62,121 bases of DNA, from positions 1 through 62,121 of the forward strand of contig CAJTFE010000029.1 in NCBI GenBank assembly GCA_910575725.1, given 5' to 3'. This DNA is from Clostridia bacterium (GTDB lineage: Bacteria; Bacillota; Clostridia; Lachnospirales; Lachnospiraceae). The notes beneath the pieces were generated by a model. It worked only from the letters and a program-made list of their open reading frames with translations. It searched no databases and had not been told where the DNA came from. A program made the position numbers and the translations under genes. Numbering within the stretch: the stretch's first letter is position 1; every line of letters begins with the position of its first letter. Below are positions 1 through 8,189 of the stretch, one piece after another.

Positions 1-94
<94 letters not shown>

Positions 95-312
95 AAGTGT
101 TTAATCTTTGGTCAGAACAACTACTAGCTATTCTTCCCGTTCTTACTGTTTTTAGGTCGCTTATCTCTAAGCTGTTCTTGAATGATAACCGTCCCGGTTC
201 CTTTCGAAACCCGAACCATTATCCATGATTCTCTTTCAGAATTTTCAAGGTTTTACACTGTTTAGTTATCAAGGTTCGCTTGCTCCTGTTTGTCCAACAG
301 GTCAGCTTAAAC

Positions 313-341
313 ATATTATCACATTTGCCGAAGCTTGTCAA
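313..341 (-). promoter_or_regulatory. rRNA operon promoter
   Basis: On the minus strand there is a perfect -35 TTGACA (336-341), a 17-bp spacer and a -10 TAATAT (313-318). It sits between the tRNA-Ser genes and the 16S gene and points at the rRNA. The roughly 215-bp leader from there to the 16S start holds no gene; it presumably contains processing and antitermination sequences. Confidence 0.75.
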
Positions 342-360
342 CAATAAATTTTAAGCTTAA

Positions 361-450
361 CGGAGAAGGAGGGATTTGAACCCTCGCGCCGCTATTAACG
401 ACCTACTCCCTTTCCAGGGGAGCCCCTTCGGCCAGCTTGGGTACTTCTCC
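361..450 (-). tRNA. tRNA-Ser (anticodon GGA)
   Basis: The 7-bp acceptor stem GGAGAAG/CTTCTCC pairs at the ends. The anticodon loop CTGGAAA gives anticodon GGA, read from a CTCCC/GGGAG stem. The long variable arm typical of class II tRNAs and a GGTTCAAATCC T-loop are present. The discriminator base is G, as expected for serine, and CCA is not encoded. Confidence 0.95.
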
Positions 451-497
451 AAGATGCTCGATTTCTAAAATCGAATGATACCTTTTGTGGTAATAAA

Positions 498-583
498 CGG
501 AGAGGATGGGATTCGAACCCATGCGCCCTTTCGGACAAACGGTTTTCAAGACCGCCTCGTTATGACCACTTCGATACCTCTCC
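498..583 (-). tRNA. tRNA-Ser (anticodon TGA)
   Basis: The acceptor stem GGAGAGG/CCTCTCC pairs. The anticodon loop CTTGAAA gives TGA, flanked by a GCGGT/ACCG stem. A long variable arm and a T-arm GGTTCGAATCC follow, with discriminator G. It lies between ispD and tRNA-Ser(GGA), in the same direction as both. Confidence 0.95.
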
Positions 584-637
584 ACACTCTGACTTTTATA
601 CCGCCTTTGCGTGGCGACGATTAGTATTGTAACACCT

Positions 638-1414
638 TTATTTTTCCATGTCAACAGCTTTTTTAAGATTTTTTTGCTTTTCTAAAAATGCCTCCGCAAT
701 CCCCAAATCCCCGGGTGTTGTAATCTTAATATTCTCATAGGAGCCCTCCACCAGCTTCACCTTTACATCCGTAAAATTCTCCACGATCATAGCATCATCC
801 GTCATGTCTGTGCGGCCGCTCTCTATGGCTGCCCGGTAAGCCTCAAAAACCAGCGGAAAGTCAAATACCTGGGGCGTCTGAATTCCCCAGAGCCGGTTCC
901 GGGCCGGGGTGCTTTCAACAAAATCATTTTCATCCGCCAGCTTGATGGTTTCCTTTACAGGCATAGCCGCAACACAGGCTTTGTACTCGGAAGCCGCCTC
1001 CAGGGTTCTCGCTAAGATCCCCTCATCTATAAAAGGACGCACCCCGTCGTGGATAAATACGATCCCCTCCCGGTCTGCCTGGGTCATATCCTCCTCAATC
1101 ACCTGCAGCCCGTTCCACACAGAGGTATAACGCTCCGCTCCGCCAGTGGTGATGGTGTCCACCTTGGTCAGATTGTATTTATGTACCAGCTCCTCCTTGC
1201 ACCAGGCCATCTGCTCCGGGCCTGTTACCAGAATGATACTGTCAATCAGAGGAGAATTTTGAAAAGCCGCCAGAGAATAATATAGAATCGGCTTTCCATG
1301 AAGCTCCAGATACTGCTTCTGCACCTTCCCTCCCATGCGCTTTCCCTGTCCCGCCGCCAAAACAACAGCCGTGCAGCGCCTTCTTAGCTTATCCTTATTT
1401 TCCTCTTCCCTCAT
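638..1414 (-). CDS. ispD: 2-C-methyl-D-erythritol 4-phosphate cytidylyltransferase
   Basis: IspD transfers CMP from CTP to methylerythritol phosphate in the non-mevalonate (MEP) isoprenoid pathway in the cytosol. The 258-residue protein has the nucleotidyltransferase signature [13 protein letters not shown] near residues 17-29, followed by [12 protein letters not shown]. It has the family motifs HDGVRPF near residue 124 and [12 protein letters not shown] near 173. Length is slightly above the usual 230 because of a short charged N-terminus. The start codon overlaps the tsaD stop (ATGA), so the two are probably translationally coupled. Two serine tRNAs follow. The assignment is secure from motifs. 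Confidence 0.95.
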   Translation of the reverse strand: MREEENKDKLRRRCTAVVLAAGQGKRMGGKVQKQYLELHGKPILYYSLAAFQNSPLIDSIILVTGPEQMAWCKEELVHKYNLTKVDTITTGGAERYTSVWNGLQVIEEDMTQADREGIVFIHDGVRPFIDEGILARTLEAASEYKACVAAMPVKETIKLADENDFVESTPARNRLWGIQTPQVFDFPLVFEAYRAAIESGRTDMTDDAMIVENFTDVKVKLVEGSYENIKITTPGDLGIAEAFLEKQKNLKKAVDMEK

Positions 1415-2442
1415 TGCCGTTCCCCCAATTTCAGATTCGGCACCGCATTGAGATCCAGCCCGTGCCGCACACCTTTCTGATATTCATAGTAGGCCGCCGC
1501 CCCGATCATAGCCGCGTTATCCGTACAGAGAATCGGCGAAGGGTGGTAAAAGCGAATCCCTTCCTTCCCGCAGGCCGCTGCAAAGGCGGCGCGCAGCGTA
1601 GAATTAGAAGCCACTCCGCCGGCAATGGCCAGTTTATCTCCTCCAAGCTCTTTCATGGCTCCCATGGCATGCTCCACCAGAACATCACAGACCGCTTTTT
1701 GAAAGGAAGCCGCCACATCCGCCCGGTTCACCGCCTCCCCCTTCATCTGGCAGCTGTTCAGATAATTGAGAACCGCCGATTTCACGCCGCTGAAGCTGAA
1801 ATCATAGGGGGAATCCGCAATTTTAGCCCTGGGAAATGCAATGGCCTCGGGATTTCCCTCTTTGGAGAGCTTGTCAATCTTCGGGCCGCCGGGATAACCA
1901 AGGCCGATCGCCCTGGCCACCTTGTCAAAGGCCTCCCCGGCCGCGTCATCCCTGGTGCGTCCCAGAATCTCGTAGACACCGTAATCCTTCACCCTTACCA
2001 GATGGGTGTGCCCCCCGGATACCACCAGACAGATAAAGGGCGGCTCCAGATCGGGATTTTCAATATAGTTAGCAGAAATATGGCCTTCAATGTGATGGAC
2101 GCCCACCAGGGGCAGCTTTTTGGCATAGCTGATGGCCTTAGCCTCCGCCACGCCCACAAGAAGGGCTCCCACCAGTCCCGGGCCGTAGGTCACGCCAATG
2201 GCATCCAGATCATCCAAAGTAACCTGCGCCTGGGCAAGGGCCTCCTCAATCACCTGGTTAATTTTCTCAATGTGCTTTCTGGAAGCAATCTCCGGCACCA
2301 CTCCTCCATAAAGCTTATGAAGCTCAATCTGGGAGGAAATCACATTGGACAGCACACAGCGGCCGTTCTTCACCACGGAAGCGGCCGTCTCGTCGCAGGA
2401 GCTTTCAATTGCCAGAATATAAATATCTTTTTGTTCGCTCAT
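1411..2442 (-). CDS. tsaD: tRNA N6-adenosine threonylcarbamoyltransferase
   Basis: TsaD transfers the threonylcarbamoyl group to A37 of ANN-decoding tRNAs (t6A), working with TsaB and TsaE, whose genes lie 2-3 kb upstream in the same direction. The ASKHA-fold N-terminus reads [16 protein letters not shown], and the metal-binding motif HHIEGH is near residue 113. [10 protein letters not shown] and [10 protein letters not shown] are family signatures. The start at 2442 is chosen because GGAG lies 6 bases upstream. A longer reading to 2502 is open but adds 20 residues without homologous character. This gives 343 residues, the usual length. It is coupled to ispD by an ATGA overlap. Confidence 0.96.
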   Translation of the reverse strand: MSEQKDIYILAIESSCDETAASVVKNGRCVLSNVISSQIELHKLYGGVVPEIASRKHIEKINQVIEEALAQAQVTLDDLDAIGVTYGPGLVGALLVGVAEAKAISYAKKLPLVGVHHIEGHISANYIENPDLEPPFICLVVSGGHTHLVRVKDYGVYEILGRTRDDAAGEAFDKVARAIGLGYPGGPKIDKLSKEGNPEAIAFPRAKIADSPYDFSFSGVKSAVLNYLNSCQMKGEAVNRADVAASFQKAVCDVLVEHAMGAMKELGGDKLAIAGGVASNSTLRAAFAAACGKEGIRFYHPSPILCTDNAAMIGAAAYYEYQKGVRHGLDLNAVPNLKLGERQ

Positions 2443-2527
2443 ATCAGTCTCCATTCCACCCTCTGAAAGCCTCCGTTTTCCGGATCCCGGATGCTTGTGC
2501 AAAAGGGATATGAATCATCGCCGTTTT

Positions 2528-3442
2528 TTACGCTTCCTCAAAGTCCAATTCTATGGACTTCCGATCCTTCCCTGCCTCGGCCCTGGGAAAGATCCGGCGC
2601 ACCTCGTCCATGTACTCCTCCGGCCGGTTGAGGGAGGGGCTGTAATGGGTCAGCCAGAGGGCCTTTACATCCGCATCCTTTGCCAGCTTCGCCGCCTCAT
2701 AAAAGGTCATATGCTTATAGGACGCCGCCTTCGCTTCCTTTCCCTTCTCTCCGTACATGCCCTCGCAGATAAAAAGATCCGCATTCTTTGCATTTTCTCC
2801 AATGGAGGCTGTGGGCCGTGTGTCGGTACAGTATACGACCTTGATTCCTTTTCTCGGAGCACCCATAACCATGTCCGGCGTGTAGGTAATTCCCTCCTCT
2901 GTGGCAATGGTCTCGCCCTTTTGAAGCTTACTCCAGTAATGCTTGGGAATCTGACGCTTTACGGCCTCCTCCACCTGGAACTTTCCGGCCCGGTCGATCT
3001 CCAGGGAATAACCGTAGCAGGTAATATTGTGGTTCACCCGAAAGGCTTTGATTCGATAGCCCCCCAGGCACAGCTCTTCCTCTGCCCGGGTCAATTCCAT
3101 AAACACTATGGGAAACGGCAGCTCCGGCGCAATCACACGCAGGGCATTTACTACACGCTCCAGGCCCTTGGGACCAATCAAGGTCAAGGGTTCTGTGCGC
3201 TCTGCATTTCCCATGGTCAAAAGAAGGCCCGGAAGGCCGCTGATATGATCCCCGTGAAAATGGGTGAAGCAGATGATATCAATGGGCTTAAAGCTCCATC
3301 CCTTTTCTTTAATCGCAATCTGTGTTCCTTCGCCGCAGTCAATGAGCAGGCTGCTTCCATTGTATCTGGTCATCAGCGCTGTGAGCCAGCGATACGGAAG
3401 AGGCATCATTCCGCCGCTTCCCAGCAAACATACATCTAACAT
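2528..3442 (-). CDS. rnz: Ribonuclease Z
   Basis: RNase Z cleaves the 3' trailer of tRNA precursors. The metallo-beta-lactamase core is evident: the HxHxDH motif reads FTHFHGDHISGLPG near residue 62, and a later WLTHYSPS segment (around residue 265) supplies a further metal histidine. The length of about 304 residues matches the short bacterial ElaC form. ATG at 3442 has GGAGAG 6-8 bases upstream; a TTG two codons earlier is also possible. It lies 86 bp upstream of tsaD in the same direction. Together with the serine tRNAs and t6A genes, this end of the window is rich in tRNA maturation functions. Confidence 0.95.
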   Translation of the reverse strand: MLDVCLLGSGGMMPLPYRWLTALMTRYNGSSLLIDCGEGTQIAIKEKGWSFKPIDIICFTHFHGDHISGLPGLLLTMGNAERTEPLTLIGPKGLERVVNALRVIAPELPFPIVFMELTRAEEELCLGGYRIKAFRVNHNITCYGYSLEIDRAGKFQVEEAVKRQIPKHYWSKLQKGETIATEEGITYTPDMVMGAPRKGIKVVYCTDTRPTASIGENAKNADLFICEGMYGEKGKEAKAASYKHMTFYEAAKLAKDADVKALWLTHYSPSLNRPEEYMDEVRRIFPRAEAGKDRKSIELDFEEA

Positions 3443-3554
3443 TTCCAACTCTCCATACTTTCCTTATTGTAAACACTTGAATTCCTTCGTCTCTCTGGGC
3501 GTAATCGACAGGGTATTCTCTATGTACAGGGCCGCTTTTGACAGCCCTCTCTGC

Positions 3555-3803
3555 TTATATCAGTTCCACCACTTCCGTTGTGGCGGGCGGAATCTGAAAC
3601 TGCTCTGTCAACCGGTCGTAGCACTCCTCGCACAGATCAAAGCTGTCCATGCGGCCGTCCTTGCCGGACATATATTCCCATACCTGGCGCACCTCCAGTA
3701 CCCCTTCCATGGGCATTCCGTGCTTTACGGCAATGACCTTGCCGCATCCGTTGCAAACGATCCGCTCCAAAACCTTTGTTTCTTCCTTTTTGTACTCGCG
3801 CAT
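3555..3803 (-). CDS. Small double-CxxC (zinc-ribbon-like) protein
   Basis: An 82-residue protein with two CxxC pairs, CNGCGK near residue 17 and LCEECYDRL near residue 57, spaced as in a small zinc ribbon or treble-clef fold. The sequence between them is mixed, with an aromatic patch RQVWEYM. There is no signal peptide or membrane segment. It lies between rimI and rnz in the same direction. I do not recognise a named function. Zinc binding is inferred from the cysteine pattern only; a nucleic-acid-binding or chaperone-like accessory role is possible. Confidence 0.7.
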   Translation of the reverse strand: MREYKKEETKVLERIVCNGCGKVIAVKHGMPMEGVLEVRQVWEYMSGKDGRMDSFDLCEECYDRLTEQFQIPPATTEVVELI

Positions 3804-3978
3804 ACTGCCTGTCCTCCCTATCTGCTCTGCATACTGCCCAAAACACTCTGTACCCGGCCCTATCCTGCGGCTTCCATGCCGGATACATATGTGGTTTCAA
3901 GTGTAGATTCTGTCTGCTGCAGTTCTATTTTACATAAGAATTTCATGTACAGATAGTGGGAATTGCTTACAACCACGA

Positions 3979-4016
3979 ATTTCCGTTACTGTTCACTCCG
4001 CCCAGTAACGAATTTC
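3979..4016. other. Hairpin downstream of rimI
   Basis: GTTACTG and CAGTAAC form a stem around an 11-base loop, flanked by repeated GAATTTCC segments. It lies in the 224-bp gap between rimI and the small CxxC gene. No T-run follows on the minus strand, so a terminator role is uncertain; an mRNA-processing or attenuating structure fits as well. Nothing else is seen in this gap. Confidence 0.4.
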
Positions 4017-4027
4017 CTACACGTATC

Positions 4028-4477
4028 CTATACTTCCCAATGCCGCCACATAATCATGGCATCTTCTTTTGGCTTTTCGTAAAAATTTTTGCGGATGCCA
4101 AAGGACACAAAGCCAAGGCTTTCGTACAAATGAATGGCCGCCTGGTTGCTTACCCGTACCTCCAGGGTGTAGGCGAAAGCCCCCTGCTCTTTCCCAATGC
4201 GCATCAGCTCCTCCAGAAGCCTCCGGCCGATTCCATGGCCCCGAAGCTGGCGCTTTACTGCAATATTGGTGATCTCCGCTTCCTCCAGGCTTTGATAGCA
4301 GCCGCAGTAGCCTGCAATCTCCCCCTCAAGCTCCGCTGTCAGAAACAGGGTATGGTAATAGGAAAGGGTTTCCTGGAAGGAGCTCCTGGACCAGGGCATA
4401 GAAAAGGTTTCTTCCTCTATGGCGCATACCTGGGCAAGATCCTCTTCCTTCATCCGCCTTATTATCAGCTCACTCAT
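4028..4477 (-). CDS. rimI: Ribosomal protein S18 alanine N-acetyltransferase (GNAT family)
   Basis: A 149-residue GNAT acetyltransferase. Motif A, the acetyl-CoA pyrophosphate loop, reads VKRQLRGHGIGRRLLEELM around residues 74-92. IAGYCGCYQ and the C-terminal NQAAIHLYESLGF segment are typical of RimI. RimI acetylates the N-terminal alanine of ribosomal protein S18. Its start overlaps the end of tsaB by 8 bases, and tsaE-tsaB-rimI is a common order in Firmicutes, which supports the name over a generic GNAT. Confidence 0.92.
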   Translation of the reverse strand: MSELIIRRMKEEDLAQVCAIEEETFSMPWSRSSFQETLSYYHTLFLTAELEGEIAGYCGCYQSLEEAEITNIAVKRQLRGHGIGRRLLEELMRIGKEQGAFAYTLEVRVSNQAAIHLYESLGFVSFGIRKNFYEKPKEDAMIMWRHWEV

Positions 4478-5201
4478 GGTTCTTTGCTTCCTTTTCCGCC
4501 CGTTCCCGTTCCGCCTGGGGCAGACGCAGGTAGTCGGGCCTGTGCTCCATAGCCGTCTCGATCCTTCCTTCCCGGATATACTGCAGGGCCAGCATTCCTA
4601 CGGCTCCCGCACGCTGGCGGCTTATGTGAGCCGGCGCAAAGGAGAACTGCTGCCCCGCCATCAGGACTTCTGTCAGAGGGCTTCGGTATACGGGCACCCC
4701 GTCTCCCAGAAAAATAACCTCCCGGCCCAGCGCACAGAGTTTTTCCGCTATCTCCTGGATACTGACTGCCATCTGAGGCTCCAGCACATGAAGGCAGTTA
4801 TTTTGAAATTCATAGATTCCCGTATACACCTGGTTTCTTCTGGCATCCATCAGAGGGCAGATGATCCGGTCTGTTCCATAGAGATTGTAAGCCAGGGCAT
4901 CTACGGTAGGGATGTGCACCAGGGGCTTGTCAAGGGCAAGTCCCAGACCCTTTGCCGTGGCCGATCCAATCCGCAGGCCTGTGAAGGAGCCTGGGCCGGC
5001 TGCCGCCGCGATGGCGTCCAGGGTATTCAGATCCAGCTCTATCATGGACGCTATTTCATCCAGCATGGGGAGCAGGGTCTGGGAATGCGTCTTTTTGTAA
5101 TTGACTGTGTATTCTGCCAGCAGATTGCTGTTTACTCCGTCATCTTCCACGACAGCCACAGAGGCCGCGAGCCCGGAGCTGTCTAATGCTAAAACCTTCA
5201 T
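4470..5201 (-). CDS. tsaB: t6A biosynthesis protein TsaB
   Basis: TsaB is the non-catalytic ASKHA-fold partner that holds TsaD and TsaE in the threonylcarbamoyl transferase complex. The N-terminus MKVLALDSSGLAASVAV and the segment AAAGPGSFTGLRIG near residue 89 are diagnostic. The length of 243 residues is normal. It lies 43 bp downstream of tsaE and overlaps rimI. It is cytosolic with no membrane segment. The ATG is preceded by a weak GAGG. Confidence 0.95.
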   Translation of the reverse strand: MKVLALDSSGLAASVAVVEDDGVNSNLLAEYTVNYKKTHSQTLLPMLDEIASMIELDLNTLDAIAAAAGPGSFTGLRIGSATAKGLGLALDKPLVHIPTVDALAYNLYGTDRIICPLMDARRNQVYTGIYEFQNNCLHVLEPQMAVSIQEIAEKLCALGREVIFLGDGVPVYRSPLTEVLMAGQQFSFAPAHISRQRAGAVGMLALQYIREGRIETAMEHRPDYLRLPQAERERAEKEAKNHE

Positions 5202-5244
5202 ATTATACCTCTATTCCAGTACCTCAATATTTTATCCGGGTCTC

Positions 5245-5685
5245 TTACCCCGTCTGCTCCCGGCCGCCTTCGACGGTGATTTTCCGGTAGTCAAAGCCTT
5301 TGTTTAAGTCTTTCTCTATGGTTATGGCAACTCGTTCTTCTGGCAGAATCTCTTCTATAAGATTCGCCCACTCAATCAGGCAGACGCCTCCGCCGTAAAA
5401 ATAATCTTCGCAGCCTATCTCATCCATCTCGTCCACATTTCCAATGCGGTATACATCGAAATGATAGAAAGGAAGGCGGCCTTCCCCGTACTCCTGGACA
5501 ATGGTGAAGGTCGGGCTGTTCACAGGCTCTTCCACTCCCAGCCCTCTGGCAAAGCCCTGGGTGAATACGGTTTTTCCCACACCGAGATCACCGGTCAGCG
5601 TATAGATGCTTCCCGGCTCTGCCCGGACGCCTAAGCGCTCTCCGAAGGCTCTTGTTTCCTGTTCTGAAAATGTCTCTATGATCAT
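5245..5685 (-). CDS. tsaE: tRNA threonylcarbamoyladenosine biosynthesis ATPase TsaE
   Basis: TsaE is the P-loop ATPase that cycles the TsaBD complex. The Walker A motif GDLGVGKTVFTQG is near residues 32-44, and NSPTFTIVQEY and HFDVYRI follow at family positions. At 146 residues it matches the usual size. It is the first gene after the promoter at 5768-5796, so it probably heads the tsaE-tsaB-rimI transcript. The CLIEWANLIEEILP segment near residue 102 is also conserved in the family. Confidence 0.95.
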   Translation of the reverse strand: MIIETFSEQETRAFGERLGVRAEPGSIYTLTGDLGVGKTVFTQGFARGLGVEEPVNSPTFTIVQEYGEGRLPFYHFDVYRIGNVDEMDEIGCEDYFYGGGVCLIEWANLIEEILPEERVAITIEKDLNKGFDYRKITVEGGREQTG

Positions 5686-5767
5686 AGGGTATCTTCCTTA
5701 TCCTTTTATGCCAGGCGCCGCCCGGGCCCTGTATCCTTGCATGTTTCAAATGTAGTAGTCTGTAAAA

Positions 5768-5796
5768 GTTATAACATAATCATACCTGTTTTGCAA
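5768..5796 (-). promoter_or_regulatory. Promoter of the tsaE-tsaB-rimI operon
   Basis: On the minus strand: -35 TTGCAA (5791-5796), 17-bp spacer, -10 TATAAC (5768-5773). It points at tsaE, 83 bp away. It is back to back with the gntR promoter, leaving about 26 bp between the two -35 boxes. Confidence 0.7.
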
Positions 5797-5822
5797 TACG
5801 CCATGGGAACACGATTTTGCAT

Positions 5823-5851
5823 TTGTCTTATATGGGAAAATGTGTTAATAT
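5823..5851 (+). promoter_or_regulatory. Candidate promoter of the GntR regulator gene
   Basis: -35 TTGTCT (5823-5828), 17-bp spacer, -10 TAATAT (5846-5851). Initiation near 5858 would leave a leader of about 14 bases ending in the strong AGGAG site. That is short, but sufficient for initiation. Confidence 0.45.
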
Positions 5852-5871
5852 CTACGAGAAAGGAGACAGCT

Positions 5872-6600
5872 ATGACGAACGGTAACAAACGAAGCGCATC
5901 CAAAAAGCAGACTCTGGAGAATTATCTGATTTCCGAAATCAGCAAAGGCAATTTGAAAGTAGGCGATAAAATTCCTTCGGAAGCCGAATTGGTAGACATG
6001 TTTCATTTTGGACGGCAGACGGTTCACAACACATTGGCCGAGCTGGCTGTCCGTGGTATTATAGAGCGCATTCCCGGCAAAGGTTCTTTTGTTTCCTCCA
6101 GGCCGGTAAACAGAAATATACAAAAGAAAATGAGCTTCACGGAAGATATGCAGAATATCGGAATGACTGCCGCAAGCCAGCTTCTGGAATTCAGGGTTGT
6201 CACGGGGGAGGAATTTCCCAACGTGGCGGAGGAATTGAAGATTTCCCCAAAAGAGACCCTTTATCTCATTTCCCGGCTGCGCACGGGGAACGGAACTCCC
6301 ATTGCCCTCCAGTACACATATATTCCTACCCACTACCTTCCAAACCCTGATCTGAATTCCATGGTTTCTTCCATCGACGCCTATACAAAGGAATGCGGCA
6401 TCGAGGTAAATGGTTTTGTAACAAGACTGCGCGCTATTGAGGGGAGCGACGAACAGATCCGGATTCTCCAGTCCACAAGCCGCGCTCTCTTAAACAGTGT
6501 TTCCATCCGCTATTCGGATAAGAACACTCCGGTTCATTACACTTCATCCTTTTACCGATCCGATCTCTATGAATATACTTTTTCGTCTTTCAGTCAATAA
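5872..6600 (+). CDS. GntR family regulator, HutC/UTRA type
   Basis: A 242-residue transcription factor. The N-terminal winged helix-turn-helix spans about residues 10-75 and includes KIPSEAELVDMFHFGRQTV and GIIERIPGKGSFV, the GntR signature. The rest is a UTRA ligand domain, with ETLYLISRLRTGNG and ALQYTYIP around residues 125-150, typical of regulators that sense phosphorylated sugars or amino-sugar derivatives. ATG 5872 follows AAAGGAGACAGCT; longer readings upstream lack a ribosome site. It faces the PTS/GGT locus tail-to-tail across a shared terminator, so it is the best candidate regulator of that locus. The ligand is unknown. Confidence 0.9.
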   Translation: MTNGNKRSASKKQTLENYLISEISKGNLKVGDKIPSEAELVDMFHFGRQTVHNTLAELAVRGIIERIPGKGSFVSSRPVNRNIQKKMSFTEDMQNIGMTAASQLLEFRVVTGEEFPNVAEELKISPKETLYLISRLRTGNGTPIALQYTYIPTHYLPNPDLNSMVSSIDAYTKECGIEVNGFVTRLRAIEGSDEQIRILQSTSRALLNSVSIRYSDKNTPVHYTSSFYRSDLYEYTFSSFSQ

Positions 6601-6608
6601 AAAGACAG

Positions 6609-6680
6609 AGGTCTGTCGGGAAATATGACATCAGAAATGTCTGATGCTGCACTTCCCGACAGACCCTCTTTTTGTTTATT
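6609..6680. terminator. Bidirectional terminator between gntR and the chromate-transporter pair
   Basis: The stem AGGTCTGTCGGGAA/TTCCCGACAGACCCT (6609-6667) encloses a second small hairpin (GACATCAGA/TCTGATG) and is followed by TCTTTTTG. On the other strand the stem is followed by CTGTCTTTTTATTG. Both convergent genes can use it. Confidence 0.85.
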
Positions 6681-6758
6681 GCTGTAGAATCCTTAACTTT
6701 CCCATTTTCTTTGGATAAAAGCCTTCCACGCCCTTTGGGCGCAGGATGCCTCTCTGCC

Positions 6759-7325
6759 TTAAAAGGAAAATATAATGCCTGCCGCAGCAGCCGCAGCAAT
6801 GATCACGATTGGATGCAGCTTGGAAAACTTCTTTTTCGCAGCGTAAAGCACCGCAAAAAGGCAGATGCATTTCCAGTTAAACAGCTGCCCGATTCCGGCG
6901 TCCAGCCCCTTTTCCGCATGCAGCAGGGTAGAGACAAAGAGATTCAGACAGGCAGAGACGATAAAGCCTACGACCGCCGGCTTCAGGCCTGCAAAAATCA
7001 TCTTCACCAGCTTTGCATTCTTAAATTTTTGGAAATAATTGGCAATAATACAGATTACAATAATGCTGGGGGTAACAATGCTTAAGGTCGCCGCTACGGC
7101 TCCTCCGGCTCCCGCCACGGAATATCCCACGTAGGTAGCCATATTAATGCCGATGGGGCCAGGCGTAGACTCGGAAACCGCAATCATCGTTGACAGCGTT
7201 TCCATGGTAAACCACCCGTACCGCACTCCCATTTCATTCAAAAAGGGTATGGTCGCAAGGCCTCCTCCCACGGCAAAGAGTCCCGTTTTTAAAAATTCCC
7301 AGATCAGCAGTCCCAGATTATTCAT
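6759..7325 (-). CDS. Chromate transporter family (CHR) half-protein, second gene of pair
   Basis: A 188-residue integral membrane protein with about five to six hydrophobic segments. The N-terminal block WEFLKTGLFAVGGGLATIPFLNEMG and the STPGPIGINMATYVGY motif define the CHR family. In bidomain ChrA the two halves are fused; here they are separate overlapping genes (8 bases), a common Gram-positive arrangement. Chromate efflux is demonstrated only for some members. In this setting, downstream of a PTS and a gamma-glutamyltransferase-like gene, another anion or acidic metabolite is equally plausible. Confidence 0.85.
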   Translation of the reverse strand: MNNLGLLIWEFLKTGLFAVGGGLATIPFLNEMGVRYGWFTMETLSTMIAVSESTPGPIGINMATYVGYSVAGAGGAVAATLSIVTPSIIVICIIANYFQKFKNAKLVKMIFAGLKPAVVGFIVSACLNLFVSTLLHAEKGLDAGIGQLFNWKCICLFAVLYAAKKKFSKLHPIVIIAAAAAAGIIFSF

Positions 7326-7863
7326 GCTTCAACCACCCCGCCTTACTCATTAAGATTCCAAGAGCTCCCGACAGAATCACAAGCCATACGGTAGAAACGC
7401 TTGTAAGTGCAGACAGAAGCAGTGCCATGGCAAATACGCAGAAGGCCGCAATATTTTTGATGCTTTTCTTCCACAGATTCGTAATCGCCTCAATCATAAG
7501 CACACACACAGCTACATTGATGCCCAGAAGGGCATGCTGCACCACTGCCAGCTCCGCAAAATTGGAAATAAGAGAAGCAATGAGCCCGATGATAATAACG
7601 GAAGGGCTCACAACGCCGAGAGTGGCTGCAATTCCGCCCAGCACTCCCTTTTGATAATAGCCTACAAAGGTAGCCGTATTTACTGCGATAATTCCGGGCG
7701 TGCATTGTCCGATGGCATAGTAATCCATGATCTCGTCCTCTGTGGCCCAGTGGTATTTCTCAATAACCTCCCTCTGAATCATGGGAAGCATGGCGTAGCC
7801 GCCGCCAAAGGTGAAAAGTCCCATTTTAAACCATGCCGTATACAACTGCAATAACACTTTCAT
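7318..7863 (-). CDS. Chromate transporter family (CHR) half-protein, first gene of pair
   Basis: A 181-residue membrane protein homologous to its downstream partner: AWFKMGLFTFGGGYAMLPMIQREV then GQCTPGIIAVNTATFVGYY, the CHR repeat motifs. ATG 7863 is used because AGGAGG lies 7 bases upstream; an earlier start would add 16 residues without a ribosome site. Like other short-chain CHR pairs, the two proteins probably form an antiparallel heterodimer. The substrate cannot be read from sequence. The gene is separated from ggt by 326 bp of two palindromic repeat types. Confidence 0.87.
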   Translation of the reverse strand: MKVLLQLYTAWFKMGLFTFGGGYAMLPMIQREVIEKYHWATEDEIMDYYAIGQCTPGIIAVNTATFVGYYQKGVLGGIAATLGVVSPSVIIIGLIASLISNFAELAVVQHALLGINVAVCVLMIEAITNLWKKSIKNIAAFCVFAMALLLSALTSVSTVWLVILSGALGILMSKAGWLKHE

Positions 7864-7885
7864 TACAACAAGCCTCCTATTTTGA

Positions 7886-7985
7886 GTTCCGTAATATCCC
7901 TCCCAGTACACTTGTATGAAATCAATTTCCTGCCGCAGAAAACATGCGTCTGTAAATTGATTTGTGCACTGTGAGGGATATTACT
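7886..7985. repeat. Palindromic intergenic element (relative of the 106-bp repeats at 41.3 kb)
   Basis: The outer arms CCGTAATATCCCTCCCAGTA and TGCACTGTGAGGGATATTAC pair over about 20 bases. The loop end GCGTCTGTAAATTG resembles GTGTCCGTAAATCC in the tandem elements at 41315-41562. It lies directly before the ribosome site of the first chromate-transporter gene. Confidence 0.7.
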
Positions 7986-7991
7986 GTTTTA

Positions 7992-8183
7992 AAGTCGCTG
8001 CGCGACAACACTAAAGGGTAAAGTCGCTTCGACACACCGGTAATGAGAGAAACTTTTATTCGGAAGGGCTCTCATAAAAGTTTCTCTCGTGCGTCTTTGC
8101 GACTTTACCATAGCATTTCTTAGTTAAACTATTTGAAGTCGCTGCGCGACAGCACTAAAGGGTAAAGCCGCTTCAACACACCC
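7992..8183. repeat. 144-bp nested-palindrome repeat, one full and one partial tandem unit
   Basis: A unit starts with the palindrome GTCGCTGCGCGAC. It contains GGTAAAGTCGC...GCGACTTTACC enclosing GAGAGAAACTTTTATT...ATAAAAGTTTCTCTC, and ends in CTTAGTTAAACTATTTG. A second unit begins at 8136 and stops at about 8183. The same unit occurs at 10342 and, inverted, at 33795. It lies between ggt and the chromate-transporter pair. Confidence 0.9.
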
Positions 8184-8189
8184 ATTTTC

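Noticed and set aside
1414..2466. 350-codon open frame opposite tsaD
   Set aside because: It is the antisense shadow of a well-identified gene, with composition explained by the codon use of tsaD.
2495..3439. 314-codon open frame opposite rnz
   Set aside because: Antisense shadow of RNase Z; no independent motif or ribosome site.
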